Shown piece after piece: positions 52,275 through 61,492 of a stretch of 64,000 nucleotides of DNA (the first letter of the stretch is position 1; every line of letters starts with the position of its first letter). Below the pieces are notes generated by a model. It saw nothing but the letters and a program-made list of their open reading frames with translations, searched no databases and was not told where the DNA came from. Origin of the DNA: Massilia sp. erpn. Its GTDB lineage: Bacteria > Pseudomonadota > Gammaproteobacteria > Burkholderiales > Burkholderiaceae_D. Both the position numbers and the translations under genes were made by a program. The stretch lies in NCBI RefSeq assembly GCF_024400215.1, contig NZ_CP053748.1, positions 3,348,001 through 3,412,000 on the forward strand, given 5' to 3'.

Positions 52275-52296
52275 AGAATGATTCGCATTTGCATTA
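52275..52296 (-). promoter_or_regulatory. Fur box of the hemP operon
   Basis: AAGAATGATTCGCATTTGCAT resembles the AATGATTCTCATTTGCAT-type Fur sites of betaproteobacterial hemP promoters. It sits directly upstream of the hemP start. Confidence 0.75.
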
Positions 52297-52361
52297 TTAG
52301 CTGCCGCTGCCAGAAATGCAAGTGCTTTTTGACATGTGAAAGTCACTTTTTTGCACGGGAT

Positions 52362-52386
52362 AAAAAAAGGCCCGCCGAAGCGGGCC
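52362..52386 (-). terminator. Terminator after the Crp/Fnr gene
   Basis: On the minus strand the stem GGCCCGCTTCGGCGGGCC is followed by a run of T. It lies 35 nt beyond the stop of the regulator at 52421. Confidence 0.85.
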
Positions 52387-52420
52387 AAACGCTGGGTGAA
52401 ACGAGAGTAAGCGGGGGAAA

Positions 52421-53290
52421 TCAGTAGGCGGCCAGCAGCGGCTCGGCCGGCAGCTCGGCGGCGGCCGGCTCGGCGCGCGCATTGGCGCGCAAGCGCGCCT
52501 GCACGCTCTTGCCACGTGTGCGCGAGGGCGGCAGGCGGCGCAGCGAGCGCAGCGCATCAGCATCCTTGATGCCGATGGTGCGCTGGTCGACGCTGATCAT
52601 GCCGATTTCATTGAAGGCCGACAGCGTGCGGCTGACCGTTTCCAGAGTCAGGCCCAGGTAGCTGCCGATTTCATGGCGCGTCATGCGCAGGTTGAACAGC
52701 TTGCTCGAATAGCCCATCTGGGCGAAGCGCTCCGACAGCGACACCAGGAAACGCGCCACGCGCGCCTCGGCGCTGAGTGCACCCAGCATGCCGATCATGG
52801 CTTGCTCGCGCACCAGTTCGCGGCTCATTACGCCGTACAGCATGTTTTCCAGTTCCAGGTGCACGCGGCTGAGCGCGGTCAATTTCTTGAAGGGCAGCAG
52901 GATCAGGTCGCAGTCCGACAGCGCCACCGCTTCCGAGGTGTAGTGGCGGCTGTGGATGCCGTCAACGCCGAGCAGGTCGCCCTTCATCGGGAAGCTCAGT
53001 ACTTGCTCATTGCCGAATTCGTCGATGAGCACGGTTTTCAGAAAGCCCGAATTGACGATGTACAGGGTATCGAAGCTTTGGCCGATGGTATGGATGCGCT
53101 GTCCGGTCTTGAATTGGACATGCTGGAACAGCAGCTCTTCCGCATTGAGCGTGCTGATGGCGGGCAAGTGCAGCAGCTCGCAGACTTCCTTCATATTGGA
53201 CCAGAGCCGACCTTGGCGCTGGCGGCCAGCTTCCATCGAGGATGAAGCCGACGCGGCGGGGCGAAGCTCGGACATGGGCGTAGAGAACAT
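52421..53290 (-). CDS. Crp/Fnr-family regulator without a full Fe-S cysteine set
   Basis: A 289-residue FNR-like regulator. It has a cyclic-nucleotide-type sensor domain (residues ~55-150), a dimerisation helix, and an HTH of FNR type (LRMTRHEIGSYLGLTLETVSRTLSAF) that should read TTGAT-N4-ATCAA sites. Only one N-terminal cysteine (EVCELLH) and one in the sensor domain (SDCDLI) are present; the C-x2/3-C pair of canonical 4Fe-4S FNR is missing, so O2 sensing by a standard cluster is unlikely. ATG at 53290 follows AGGAGAT. Possible target: the perfect FNR box upstream of the nearby usp gene. Confidence 0.93.
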   Translation of the reverse strand: MFSTPMSELRPAASASSSMEAGRQRQGRLWSNMKEVCELLHLPAISTLNAEELLFQHVQFKTGQRIHTIGQSFDTLYIVNSGFLKTVLIDEFGNEQVLSFPMKGDLLGVDGIHSRHYTSEAVALSDCDLILLPFKKLTALSRVHLELENMLYGVMSRELVREQAMIGMLGALSAEARVARFLVSLSERFAQMGYSSKLFNLRMTRHEIGSYLGLTLETVSRTLSAFNEIGMISVDQRTIGIKDADALRSLRRLPPSRTRGKSVQARLRANARAEPAAAELPAEPLLAAY

Positions 53291-53570
53291 GCTTATCTCC
53301 TGTAGCACGGCAAGGCAATGACGCAGAATCGGGACTTGGACCTCCGCCCATGCAGGGCGGGAAGTATTCTTGTTCGCTCGCCAGAGGCCTATGGCCTACT
53401 GGAAACTTTAGCTTGGTTTCAGTATGCCAACGCGGCCCGACAATTGATATCAGCGGGTGCTGAATATGGCGTAGGAGCTGGCGCAGGCGGGTAGGAGTAT
53501 TCCTAGTGGGCGGGAGACGGGCCGAACGGCGCGCCGGACGGGCGTCCGGCCGCGCAGACTGAACCGGACT

Positions 53571-54215
53571 TCAGCTGCCGAAGGGCGAGAGCAGGCGGTG
53601 GGCCACGGCATACTGCACCATTTCCGACAAGGAGCCCATGCCCATCTTCTGCATGATGCGCGTCTTGTGCGTGCTCACGGTTTTCACGCTCAGGTGCAGG
53701 CTGTTGCCGATGTCGGTGATCGACTTGCCGGCCACCAGCAGCGAGAATACTTCGAACTCGCGGTCCGACAACTGCTTGTGCAGCAGGCTCTCGTTGGGCG
53801 TCATGATGTTGAGCGCGAGCTGCTCGGCCACCTCGGTGCTGATATACGGCCGGCCCGAGGCGACCTTGTGGATGGCGCCCACCAGCTGGGTGCCGGCGCT
53901 CTCCTTGGTCAGATAACCCTGGGCGCCGGCGCGGATGGCGCGCACCGCATACTGCTCTTCCTCGTGCATGGTGAGGATGAGGATGGCCAGTTTGGGCGCT
54001 TCGCTGCGGATCTGGCGGATCAGGTCGACGCCGCTGCGGCCCGGCATCGACAAGTCCAGCAGCAGCAGGTCGAAGCCGCCCTGGCGCACGCGGTTCAGCA
54101 CTTCGAAGCCGTCGATGGCTTCGCCCACAATTTCTATATCCTTGGCGCCGTCGAGGATGCGCTTCAGGCCTTCGCGCATAATGGTGTGGTCGTCGGCGAT
54201 GACTATTCTGATCAT
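53571..54215 (-). CDS. NarL/FixJ-family response regulator
   Basis: A 214-residue response regulator: receiver domain (IVIADDHTIMREGL, phospho-acceptor LLLLDLSMPGRSG, Lys in GYLTKES) and LuxR-type HTH (LSDREFEVFSLLVAGKSITDIGNSLHLSVKTVSTHKTRI). No histidine kinase is adjacent. The 280 nt between this gene and the Crp/Fnr gene upstream hold no other feature that I can support. Confidence 0.95.
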   Translation of the reverse strand: MIRIVIADDHTIMREGLKRILDGAKDIEIVGEAIDGFEVLNRVRQGGFDLLLLDLSMPGRSGVDLIRQIRSEAPKLAILILTMHEEEQYAVRAIRAGAQGYLTKESAGTQLVGAIHKVASGRPYISTEVAEQLALNIMTPNESLLHKQLSDREFEVFSLLVAGKSITDIGNSLHLSVKTVSTHKTRIMQKMGMGSLSEMVQYAVAHRLLSPFGS

Positions 54216-54296
54216 GGCAATGGATTTGGCGAAAAAGGGAAAATACTACTACGAACTCCCGCAGGAGCTTGCTTTTTTTGTAAGGCTGTGCCGCAC

Positions 54297-54764
54297 CTAG
54301 TCGGGCAGCGGTTCCTTGAGCAGGCGGTGCACCAGGACCGGGATGCGCGTATGCGACAGCACCTTGTTGGTGACGCTGCCCAGCAGCAGCTGGCCCCAGC
54401 CGCTGCGTCCGTGCGAGCCGATGAAGATCAGGTCGCAGCCATGGCGCGCCGCCACGTCGATGATTTTCAGCGCGGCGCTCTCGGCAAACGCGGTCAGGCC
54501 CTCGGCCCGCACCGCCTTCTTGGCGCAGGCATCGAGGATGGGCTGCACATGCTCGCTGCCGGCGCGCTCCATCGCGGCGCGGTATTCCTCCTCGCTGGGA
54601 TAGCTGGGCGGAATGATCTCGACATAGATCGGATACTGGTATTCGGGCGCCACGAACAGCACCAGCGCCTCGGCGCCCATCTGCTGGGCGAAGGAGACGC
54701 CGGCGCAGGCAGTCATGCGGGAGACGGCCGAGCCGTCGGTGGTGATCAGGATTTTGCGGTACAT
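54297..54764 (-). CDS. Universal stress protein
   Basis: A 155-residue UspA-type protein: ILITTDGSAVSRMTACAG at the start and the ATP-binding motif GSHGRSGWGQLLLGSVTNKVL (G-x2-G-x9-G-[ST]) at the C-terminal half. Family members bind ATP and respond to stationary-phase or oxygen stress. A perfect FNR box lies 72 nt upstream, in line with Anr/Fnr-controlled usp genes in other Gram-negative bacteria. Confidence 0.94.
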   Translation of the reverse strand: MYRKILITTDGSAVSRMTACAGVSFAQQMGAEALVLFVAPEYQYPIYVEIIPPSYPSEEEYRAAMERAGSEHVQPILDACAKKAVRAEGLTAFAESAALKIIDVAARHGCDLIFIGSHGRSGWGQLLLGSVTNKVLSHTRIPVLVHRLLKEPLPD

Positions 54765-54835
54765 CTCACTCTCCTTGTGAAAGCCCTTCCCACTTCATTG
54801 TAGTCTGATTTTGCATATTGTCTGGATGCAAAGAC

Positions 54836-54849
54836 TTGATGTAGATCAA
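54836..54849 (-). promoter_or_regulatory. Perfect FNR/Anr box
   Basis: TTGATGTAGATCAA is a perfect FNR palindrome (TTGAT-N4-ATCAA), 72-85 nt upstream of the universal stress protein start. The Crp/Fnr-type regulator at 52421 is a candidate binder. Confidence 0.85.
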
Positions 54850-55147
54850 TAAAGCACCAGGAAGCGACAGGGGCGGGCGGCAGCCGACATTTATGCCGCA
54901 TTTGTTGTCGCTACGGATAGATTTGTGGCCTGGCGAGGGGCAGCAATGCTAGTATCCCCAAATACAACAGAAAGTCCGGCTTTTGCGTAGGCGGTGCGGC
55001 TTTGCCTTTCTTTTCCCCCAGGGAGATTGAACAAGGGGGGCACGCCCTGCTACACTCGCGTAAATGCGGTAATATTGCCGGGCGTCATCTACGATTGCGC
55101 CGGGCAGCAGTTTAGGCAGCAATTTTTTACATGGAGAAGCAGGAATT
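54850..55147 (+). other. Intergenic region upstream of cheZ
   Basis: The whole gap is 383 nt (54765-55147). After the FNR box I see no gene or clear promoter; the start of cheZ is preceded by GGAGAAGCAGGA. A short dyad (CCCCCTTGTTCAATCTCCCTGGGGG) lies around 55016-55040. Confidence 0.4.
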
Positions 55148-55969
55148 ATGACCGACGCCGCTGATGATTTCGACGCCTTATTTGAAGAAGTGTCCGCGCA
55201 ACGCGCCACAGCCGCTCCTGCTCCGCCCCCGGCCCCGGCTCCTGCCGCAGCGGCGGAAGATGACCTGGAAAGCCTGTTCGACGAAATTTCCTCGACCCGC
55301 CCGCCCGATGCCGCCGCCGCGCCTGAGCCGGCAGCGGCCCCTGTTGCGGCCGCGCCCGCCGGCGGCGAGGCCGACAAGCCGATGTTCGAGCGCCTGGGTG
55401 GCATCGTGCGCCTGCTGCACGATTCGCTGCGCGAGCTGGGCTACGACAAGGCCTTGACCGAAGCGTCGACCCAGATCGTGGACGCCCAGGACCGCCTGGA
55501 ATACGTGGCCAGCCTGACCGAGCAGGCCGCCAACAAGGTGCTCAATACCCTGGACGACGGCATGCCGGCCCAGGACGTGCTGTCGAAAAAATCCAAGGAA
55601 ATGGAAGACCGCTGGGCCGCCCTGTTCGCCGGCAAGCTCAGCATCGATGAATTCAAAACCCTGGCAGGCGACTCGCGCGCTTTTGCCCAGGCCGTATCCG
55701 AAGCCACCGAGGCGGAAAAAGCCCGTCTGCTGGAAATCATGATGGCCCAGGATTTCCAGGACATCACCGGCCAGCTGATCAAGAAAGTCGTGGTCATCAC
55801 CAAGACGGTGGAAGCGGAACTGGCCCAGCTGCTGCGCGACAATGCGCCGGTAGAGGTGCGCGAGAAGATTGCGCAAAAAGAGGTGTCCCTGATGACAGGC
55901 CCGTCGGCTCCGACGGTGGCCCTGAGCCAGGACAGTGTCGATGATCTGCTTGCCGATCTGGGATTCTAA
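55148..55969 (+). CDS. cheZ: Chemotaxis protein phosphatase CheZ with an extended N-terminus
   Basis: A 273-residue CheZ, which dephosphorylates CheY-P. The active-site segment AQDFQDITGQLIKK has Asp205 and Gln209, and the C-terminal CheY-binding tail is DSVDDLLADLGF. The ~75-residue N-terminus before MFERLGGIVRLLHDSLREL is longer than usual, Ala/Pro-rich, and contains two similar short segments, DDFDALFEEVSA (residues 6-17) and DDLESLFDEISS (38-49). They resemble the amphipathic C-terminal binding peptide. The stop shares one base with the cheA start. Confidence 0.9.
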   Translation: MTDAADDFDALFEEVSAQRATAAPAPPPAPAPAAAAEDDLESLFDEISSTRPPDAAAAPEPAAAPVAAAPAGGEADKPMFERLGGIVRLLHDSLRELGYDKALTEASTQIVDAQDRLEYVASLTEQAANKVLNTLDDGMPAQDVLSKKSKEMEDRWAALFAGKLSIDEFKTLAGDSRAFAQAVSEATEAEKARLLEIMMAQDFQDITGQLIKKVVVITKTVEAELAQLLRDNAPVEVREKIAQKEVSLMTGPSAPTVALSQDSVDDLLADLGF

Positions 55970-57852
55970 TGGACGATATGCTGAAGGAGTTCGTCGTTGA
56001 GGCGATGGACTTGGCAGTCAACGTCGAGGAGCACCTGCTGCGCCTCGAACGTGACCCTGACAATAAAGAAACACTGAACGCGGTTTTCCGCTCCTTCCAC
56101 ACCATCAAGGGCGGCGCCGGTTTCATGAACCTGGGCGCCCTGGTGTCGGCCTGCCACCTGACCGAGAACCTGTTCGACGCGCTGCGCACCGGCGCCGCGC
56201 CGGTCACGCCGCTGTCGATCGAGGCGGCGCTGCAAGCGTCCGGCTTCGTGGCCGACCAGCTGGCCGAACTGAATAACGGCGCTGCGCCGGAAAGCCTGGG
56301 CGGCATGCCGGGCGATCTGGAAGCGATCCTGAAGGATGCCATCGAAGGCAAGAGCGAGGCGCCGGCCAAGGCCGCCGCGCCGGCGCCGGCGCCCGTGGCA
56401 GCCGCTGCGGCGCCGGTCGCTGCCGCGCCTGCCGCCGCGCCCGCCGCAACGGCATCGGCCGACGGCCTGGACTGGGAAGGCATGTATGAAGCGGTGATGC
56501 CACCCGGCAGCTACACCCGCTCCGCCGCGCCTGCCGCCGCCGCCCCCGTGGCGGCCGAAGCGGCCGCCGCACCAGCCGCTGCCGAAGCCCTCGCACCGGC
56601 TGTCGCCGCCGCCATCGCCAAGCGCGAAGGCCCGGCCCGCGAAGAAGCCAAGCCGCACGCCCCGCCGGCCAAGGAAGAAAGCATCCGTATCGACGCCGTC
56701 AAGCTCGACGCGCTGCTGGAAGTGGCTGGCGAATCGGTGCAGGCCGCCAACCAGGCCGCCGTGCTGCTGGAGCGCCTGCAGCAATTCAAGTTCGAAGGCC
56801 AGGCGGCATCCCTGATGTCGGCCCTGACCGAGACCCTGGAGCGCGCTTCGCGCTATTCCACCGAACTGCAGCGCGCCACCCTGGCCACGCGCATGCAGCC
56901 GGTCGGCCGCCTGTTCCAGAAATTCCCGCGCCTGGTGCGCGAGCTGGCGAAAGACCTGGGCAAGGAAGTCGAGCTGACCATCGAAGGCGCGGAGACCGAA
57001 GTCGACCGCGTGGTGGTGGACAGCCTGTACGATCCGCTGGTGCACATGCTGCGCAATGCGCTCGACCACGGCGTCGAAGCGCCGGACGTGCGCCTGGCCG
57101 CCGGCAAGCCGGGCAAGGCCTTCATCTCGCTCAAAGCCTGGCAGGAAGCGAATAGTGTCATGATCGTGCTGCAGGACGACGGCAAGGGCATGGACCCGGT
57201 CGGCCTGCGCAAGAAGGCGGCCGAAAAAGGCCTGATCTCGCCGACCGCCAACCTGAGCGACGAAGAGTCCTACCAGCTGGTTTTCCTGCCCGGCTTCTCG
57301 ACCAAGGAAGTGGCGTCCTCGGTGTCCGGCCGCGGCGTCGGCATGGACGTGGTGAAGACCGCCGTCGAGAAAAACCGCGGCGCCATCCATATCGACTCGG
57401 CGCTGGGCAAGGGCACCAAGTTCGCCATCCGCCTGCCGATCGAGCTGTCGATCGTGCCGACCATGCTGGTCTCGACCTCGGGCGCCCTGCTGGCGCTGCC
57501 GATGGCCGTGGTGCAGCGTGTGGTGGAACTGCCGGAAACCTTCATGGAAGTGGGCGGCGCCCCGGTGCTGAAAGACCAGGGCCGTCCGCTGCCGGTGCGT
57601 TCGCTGGCCGGCGCCTTGGGCTACGAACTCGGTTCGGAGCGCGTCGGCATCGTGGTCAATTCGCCGCAGCCTTACATCCTGGCCGTGGAAGCCGTGGACG
57701 GCACCGCCGACCTCGTGATCAAGCCGATGACCGCGCTGGCGGTGGAAGGCATTACCGGTACTGCGCGCTCGGCCGAAGGCGAGCTGGTGCTAGTGGTCGG
57801 CCTATCCTTCCTGATGGACGGTTGCAGGGGAAGTGTACGCATGGCGGCATAA
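55969..57852 (+). CDS. cheA: Chemotaxis histidine kinase CheA lacking a P2 domain
   Basis: A 627-residue CheA. The HPt (P1) domain has the phospho-acceptor His44 in RSFHTIKGGAGFMNLG; an Ala/Pro-rich linker of ~110 residues replaces the usual CheY/CheB-binding P2. Then come the P3 dimerisation helices (KLDALLEVAGESVQAANQ), the P4 kinase (MLRNALDHGVE N-box, VLQDDGKGMD, GRGVGMDVVKTAV) and the P5 CheW-like domain (TMLVSTSGALLALPMAVVQ). It starts in the cheZ stop. No cheW, cheY or receptor gene is adjacent, but a matching MCP is at 33489. A terminator follows. Confidence 0.93.
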   Translation: MDDMLKEFVVEAMDLAVNVEEHLLRLERDPDNKETLNAVFRSFHTIKGGAGFMNLGALVSACHLTENLFDALRTGAAPVTPLSIEAALQASGFVADQLAELNNGAAPESLGGMPGDLEAILKDAIEGKSEAPAKAAAPAPAPVAAAAAPVAAAPAAAPAATASADGLDWEGMYEAVMPPGSYTRSAAPAAAAPVAAEAAAAPAAAEALAPAVAAAIAKREGPAREEAKPHAPPAKEESIRIDAVKLDALLEVAGESVQAANQAAVLLERLQQFKFEGQAASLMSALTETLERASRYSTELQRATLATRMQPVGRLFQKFPRLVRELAKDLGKEVELTIEGAETEVDRVVVDSLYDPLVHMLRNALDHGVEAPDVRLAAGKPGKAFISLKAWQEANSVMIVLQDDGKGMDPVGLRKKAAEKGLISPTANLSDEESYQLVFLPGFSTKEVASSVSGRGVGMDVVKTAVEKNRGAIHIDSALGKGTKFAIRLPIELSIVPTMLVSTSGALLALPMAVVQRVVELPETFMEVGGAPVLKDQGRPLPVRSLAGALGYELGSERVGIVVNSPQPYILAVEAVDGTADLVIKPMTALAVEGITGTARSAEGELVLVVGLSFLMDGCRGSVRMAA

Positions 57853-57877
57853 GCATCAAGCACCAAGCAAGACACCA

Positions 57878-57909
57878 AAGCCTGCGGCCGAAACCGCAGG
57901 CTTTTTTTT
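57878..57909 (+). terminator. Rho-independent terminator of cheA
   Basis: AAAGCCTGCGGCCGAAACCGCAGGC followed by TTTTTTTT, 26 nt after the cheA stop. Confidence 0.92.
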
Positions 57910-58027
57910 CGCGTAGTCTTTTGTATTTATTTTCACAAGCTTTACATAAACATCAACAAAGGGCGCCAGATCGAACAGGCAAATTCCCAGGACGCATCGG
58001 CTCACGAGGCGGAAAGACGGGCTTGGT

Positions 58028-58053
58028 TTTGCGTTGCACAAATATGGCATAAT
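58028..58053 (+). promoter_or_regulatory. Possible leuC promoter
   Basis: An extended -10 (TGG-CATAAT, 58045-58053) with a weak TTTT-type -35 around 58028, 40 nt upstream of the leuC start. Confidence 0.45.
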
Positions 58054-58092
58054 CAAATTGGATCACTCAAAAATTAGGCAGCAGCAGCAACC

Positions 58093-59493
58093 ATGAAGAC
58101 GCTTTACGACAAACTCTGGGAATCCCATGTGGTGCGCACCGAAGACGACGGCACCGCCATCCTCTACATCGACCGCCACCTCGTGCACGAAGTGACCAGC
58201 CCGCAGGCATTCGACGGCCTGCGCGCCGCCAACCGCCAGCCATGGCGGCTTTCCGCCAACCTGGCCGTGGCCGACCACAATGTGCCGACCACCGACCGCT
58301 CGCACGGCATCGCCGATCCCGTCTCGCGCCTGCAGGTCGAAACGCTGGACAAGAACACCCACGCTTTCGGCCTGACCTACTTTAATATGAACGACAAGCG
58401 CCAGGGCATCGTGCACGTGATCGGCCCGGAGCAGGGCGCGACCCTGCCCGGCATGACCGTGGTATGCGGCGACTCGCATACGTCGACCCACGGCGCTTTC
58501 GGCGCGCTGGCGCACGGCATCGGCACCTCGGAAGTGGAGCACGTGCTGGCGACGCAAACCCTGCTGGCCAAGAAATCCAAGGCCATGCTGGTGCAGGTGG
58601 ACGGCGCGCTGCCGGCCGGCGTGACCGCCAAGGACATCGTGCTGGCCGTGATCGGCAAGATCGGCACCGCCGGCGGCACCGGCTACGCCATCGAGTTCGC
58701 CGGTTCGGCCATCCGCTCGCTGTCGATGGAAGGCCGCATGACCGTCTGCAATATGGCGATCGAAGCGGGCGCGCGCGCCGGCATGGTGGCCGTCGACGAG
58801 ATCACCATCGACTACGTGAAAGGCCGTCCTTTCTCGCCGGTGGGACCGCACTGGGAACGCGCGGTCGAATACTGGCGCACCCTGCATTCCGACGCGGGCG
58901 CCAAATTCGACCTGGTCGTCACCCTCAACGCCGCCGAGATCAAGCCCCAGGTGACCTGGGGCACCTCGCCGGAAATGGTGGTGGCGGTCGATGGCCGCGT
59001 GCCCGATCCCGACCAGGAAAAGGACAGCGTCAAGCGCGACGCCATGGAAAAGGCCCTGGTGTATATGGACCTGAAGCCGAATACGGCGATCGAGGACATC
59101 CGCATCGACAAGGTCTTCATCGGCTCCTGCACCAACTCGCGCATCGAGGACTTGCGCGCCGCCGCCGCCGTGGTGCGCGGCAAGCAGCGTGCCTCGAACG
59201 TGAAGCTGGCGCTGGTGGTGCCCGGCTCCGGCCTGGTCAAGGAACAGGCCGAACGCGAAGGCCTGGACAGCATCTTCAAGGCCGCCGGCTTCGAGTGGCG
59301 CGAGCCGGGCTGCTCGATGTGCCTGGCCATGAACGCCGACCGCCTCGATCCGGGCGAGCGCTGCGCTTCCACCTCCAACCGTAATTTCGAAGGCCGTCAG
59401 GGCCAAGGCGGACGCACCCACCTGGTGTCGCCCGCCATGGCGGCCGCAGCCGGTATCGCCGGCCATTTCGTTGACGTGCGCGCCCTGCGCTGA
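58093..59493 (+). CDS. leuC: 3-isopropylmalate dehydratase large subunit
   Basis: A 466-residue aconitase-family subunit for leucine biosynthesis; with LeuD it isomerises 2- to 3-isopropylmalate. The 4Fe-4S ligands are visible: [10 protein letters not shown], and [11 protein letters not shown] (C-x2-C). Other landmarks are [18 protein letters not shown] and [20 protein letters not shown]. It heads the leuC-entericidin-leuD-leuB-asd series. Confidence 0.98.
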   Translation: MKTLYDKLWESHVVRTEDDGTAILYIDRHLVHEVTSPQAFDGLRAANRQPWRLSANLAVADHNVPTTDRSHGIADPVSRLQVETLDKNTHAFGLTYFNMNDKRQGIVHVIGPEQGATLPGMTVVCGDSHTSTHGAFGALAHGIGTSEVEHVLATQTLLAKKSKAMLVQVDGALPAGVTAKDIVLAVIGKIGTAGGTGYAIEFAGSAIRSLSMEGRMTVCNMAIEAGARAGMVAVDEITIDYVKGRPFSPVGPHWERAVEYWRTLHSDAGAKFDLVVTLNAAEIKPQVTWGTSPEMVVAVDGRVPDPDQEKDSVKRDAMEKALVYMDLKPNTAIEDIRIDKVFIGSCTNSRIEDLRAAAAVVRGKQRASNVKLALVVPGSGLVKEQAEREGLDSIFKAAGFEWREPGCSMCLAMNADRLDPGERCASTSNRNFEGRQGQGGRTHLVSPAMAAAAGIAGHFVDVRALR

Positions 59494-59518
59494 TTATCCG
59501 ATCCAAGAGAACATCATC

Positions 59519-59641
59519 ATGAAAACCCTATTCGCCATCGCCATCACCGCCCTGTTCCTAAGCGGCTGCAACACCGTCGCCGGCATCGGCAAGGATGTGC
59601 AAAAGGTCGGCCAGGTAGTCGAAGGCGCCGGCAAAAAATAA
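59519..59641 (+). CDS. Entericidin-like small lipoprotein
   Basis: A 40-residue lipoprotein: MKTLFAIAITALFLSGCNTV (lipobox LSGC) then AGIGKDVQKVGQVVEGAGKK. This matches the EcnA/EcnB antidote-toxin family, bacterial envelope lipoproteins whose exact role is unsettled. It is inserted between leuC and leuD, as in other beta-proteobacteria, with 25 and 52 nt on either side. Confidence 0.85.
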   Translation: MKTLFAIAITALFLSGCNTVAGIGKDVQKVGQVVEGAGKK

Positions 59642-59693
59642 CACCGCAGTACGGCGGGCCCGACGGTCCGCCGTCGCTCTCCTTTAGAGAATC

Positions 59694-60341
59694 ATGGAAA
59701 AATTTACCGTCTATGAAGGCCTCGTCGCACCGCTCGACCGCGCGAATGTCGATACCGACGCCATCATCCCCAAGCAGTTTCTGAAATCGATCCACCGCAC
59801 CGGCTTCGGCCCCAATCTGTTCGACGAATGGCGCTATCTGGACCACGGCGAACCGGGCATGGATAACAGCGGCCGTCCGCTCAATCCCGACTTCGTGCTG
59901 AACCAGGCGCGCTACCAGGGCGCCTCGGTCCTGCTGACGCGCAAGAACTTCGGTTGCGGCTCCTCGCGCGAGCACGCGCCCTGGGCGCTCGACCAGTTTG
60001 GCTTCCGCGCCATTCTCGCGCCGAGTTTTGCCGACATCTTCTACAATAACTGCTTCAAGAACGGCCTGCTGCCCGTGGTCTTGAGTGAAACCCAGATCGA
60101 TCATCTGTTCAATGAAGTCAAGGCCTTCCCCGGCTACCGCCTGGTGGTGGACCTTGAACAGCAGCGCGTTACGACGGCCAATGGCAGCATCTCCTACCCC
60201 TTCGAGATCGACGCCTTCCGCAAATACTGCCTGATGAATGGTCTCGACGATATCGGCCTGACGCTGCGCCACGCCGACAGCATCCGTGCCTTCGAAGAGC
60301 GTCATCTGGCCAACCAGCCCTGGCTGGCCAACGTCATCTAA
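59694..60341 (+). CDS. leuD: 3-isopropylmalate dehydratase small subunit
   Basis: A 215-residue LeuD, the swivelling partner of LeuC. Landmarks are [31 protein letters not shown], and the substrate-binding loop [14 protein letters not shown]. Length is that of the proteobacterial form. It is 14 nt upstream of leuB and thus in the same operon. Confidence 0.98.
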   Translation: MEKFTVYEGLVAPLDRANVDTDAIIPKQFLKSIHRTGFGPNLFDEWRYLDHGEPGMDNSGRPLNPDFVLNQARYQGASVLLTRKNFGCGSSREHAPWALDQFGFRAILAPSFADIFYNNCFKNGLLPVVLSETQIDHLFNEVKAFPGYRLVVDLEQQRVTTANGSISYPFEIDAFRKYCLMNGLDDIGLTLRHADSIRAFEERHLANQPWLANVI

Positions 60342-60355
60342 ACTCAAAGAACAAT

Positions 60356-61426
60356 ATGAAAATTGCTATCTTGCCGGGCGACGGCATCGGCCCGGAAATC
60401 GTCGCCCAAGCGGTGAAGGTGCTGAACGCACTCGATGAAAAATTTGAACTGGAAAGCGCGCCGGTGGGCGGCGCCGGCTATGCCGCGCACGGCCATCCGC
60501 TGCCGGAAGCCACGCTGGCGCTGGCCAAAGCGGCCGACGCCGTGCTGTTCGGCGCCGTGGGCGACTTCCAATACGATACGCTGGAGCGCTCCCTGCGTCC
60601 GGAACAGGCCATCCTGGGCCTGCGCAAGAACCTGGGCCTGTTCGCCAACCTGCGTCCGGCCATCCTGTATCCCGAGCTGGCCGGCGCTTCCACGCTGAAG
60701 CCGGAAGTGGTGTCGGGCCTGGACATCCTGATTATCCGCGAACTGACCGGCGACATCTACTTCGGCCAGCCGCGCGGCGTGCGCGAATGCCCGGACGGCC
60801 CCTTCAAGGGCCAGCGCGAAGGCTTCGACACCATGCGCTATGCGGAAGGCGAAATCCGCCGCATCGCCCACGTGGCCTTCCAGGCGGCGCAAAAGCGCGG
60901 CAAGCGCCTGACCAGCGTGGACAAGGCCAATGTGCTGGAAACCTTCCAGTTCTGGAAGGACATCGTCACCGACGTCCACAAGGAATACCCGGACGTGGCG
61001 CTCGATCATATGTATGTCGACAACGCCGCCATGCAGCTGGTGCGCGCGCCGAAGAAGTTCGACGTCATCGTCACCGGCAATATGTTCGGCGACATCCTGT
61101 CCGACGCGGCGGCCATGCTGACCGGTTCCATCGGCATGCTGCCATCGGCCTCGCTGGATGCGAACAACAAGGGTCTGTACGAGCCTTCGCACGGTTCAGC
61201 GCCGGATATCGCTGGCAAGGGCATCGCCAATCCGCTGGCGACCATCCTGTCGGCGGCCATGATGCTGCGCTTCTCGCTGAATCGCGCAGAGCAGGCGGAT
61301 CGTATCGAAGCTGCAGTCAAGAAGGTGTTGGCGCAAGGCCTGCGCACACCGGATATCCATGAAGCCGGTACCCAAAAGGTCGGCACCGAAGAAATGGGCG
61401 ACGCCGTGGTGCGCGCTCTCGCATAA
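60356..61426 (+). CDS. leuB: 3-isopropylmalate dehydrogenase
   Basis: A 356-residue LeuB: oxidative decarboxylation of 3-isopropylmalate with NAD+. It has [12 protein letters not shown] at the start, the substrate Arg region ([13 protein letters not shown]), the Tyr in [16 protein letters not shown] catalytic loop, [14 protein letters not shown] [15 protein letters not shown] (Lys), and the cofactor block [14 protein letters not shown]. Confidence 0.98.
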   Translation: MKIAILPGDGIGPEIVAQAVKVLNALDEKFELESAPVGGAGYAAHGHPLPEATLALAKAADAVLFGAVGDFQYDTLERSLRPEQAILGLRKNLGLFANLRPAILYPELAGASTLKPEVVSGLDILIIRELTGDIYFGQPRGVRECPDGPFKGQREGFDTMRYAEGEIRRIAHVAFQAAQKRGKRLTSVDKANVLETFQFWKDIVTDVHKEYPDVALDHMYVDNAAMQLVRAPKKFDVIVTGNMFGDILSDAAAMLTGSIGMLPSASLDANNKGLYEPSHGSAPDIAGKGIANPLATILSAAMMLRFSLNRAEQADRIEAAVKKVLAQGLRTPDIHEAGTQKVGTEEMGDAVVRALA

Positions 61427-61492
61427 ATACAGCGAAGAAGGCAGGGGTGGGAGCCACTGCCGCTCTTCTCATTCAACCCAAGGGAAAGCAAA

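Noticed and set aside
61427..61492. Possible riboswitch upstream of asd
   Set aside because: The 66-nt gap is too short for a lysine riboswitch and has no matching structure.
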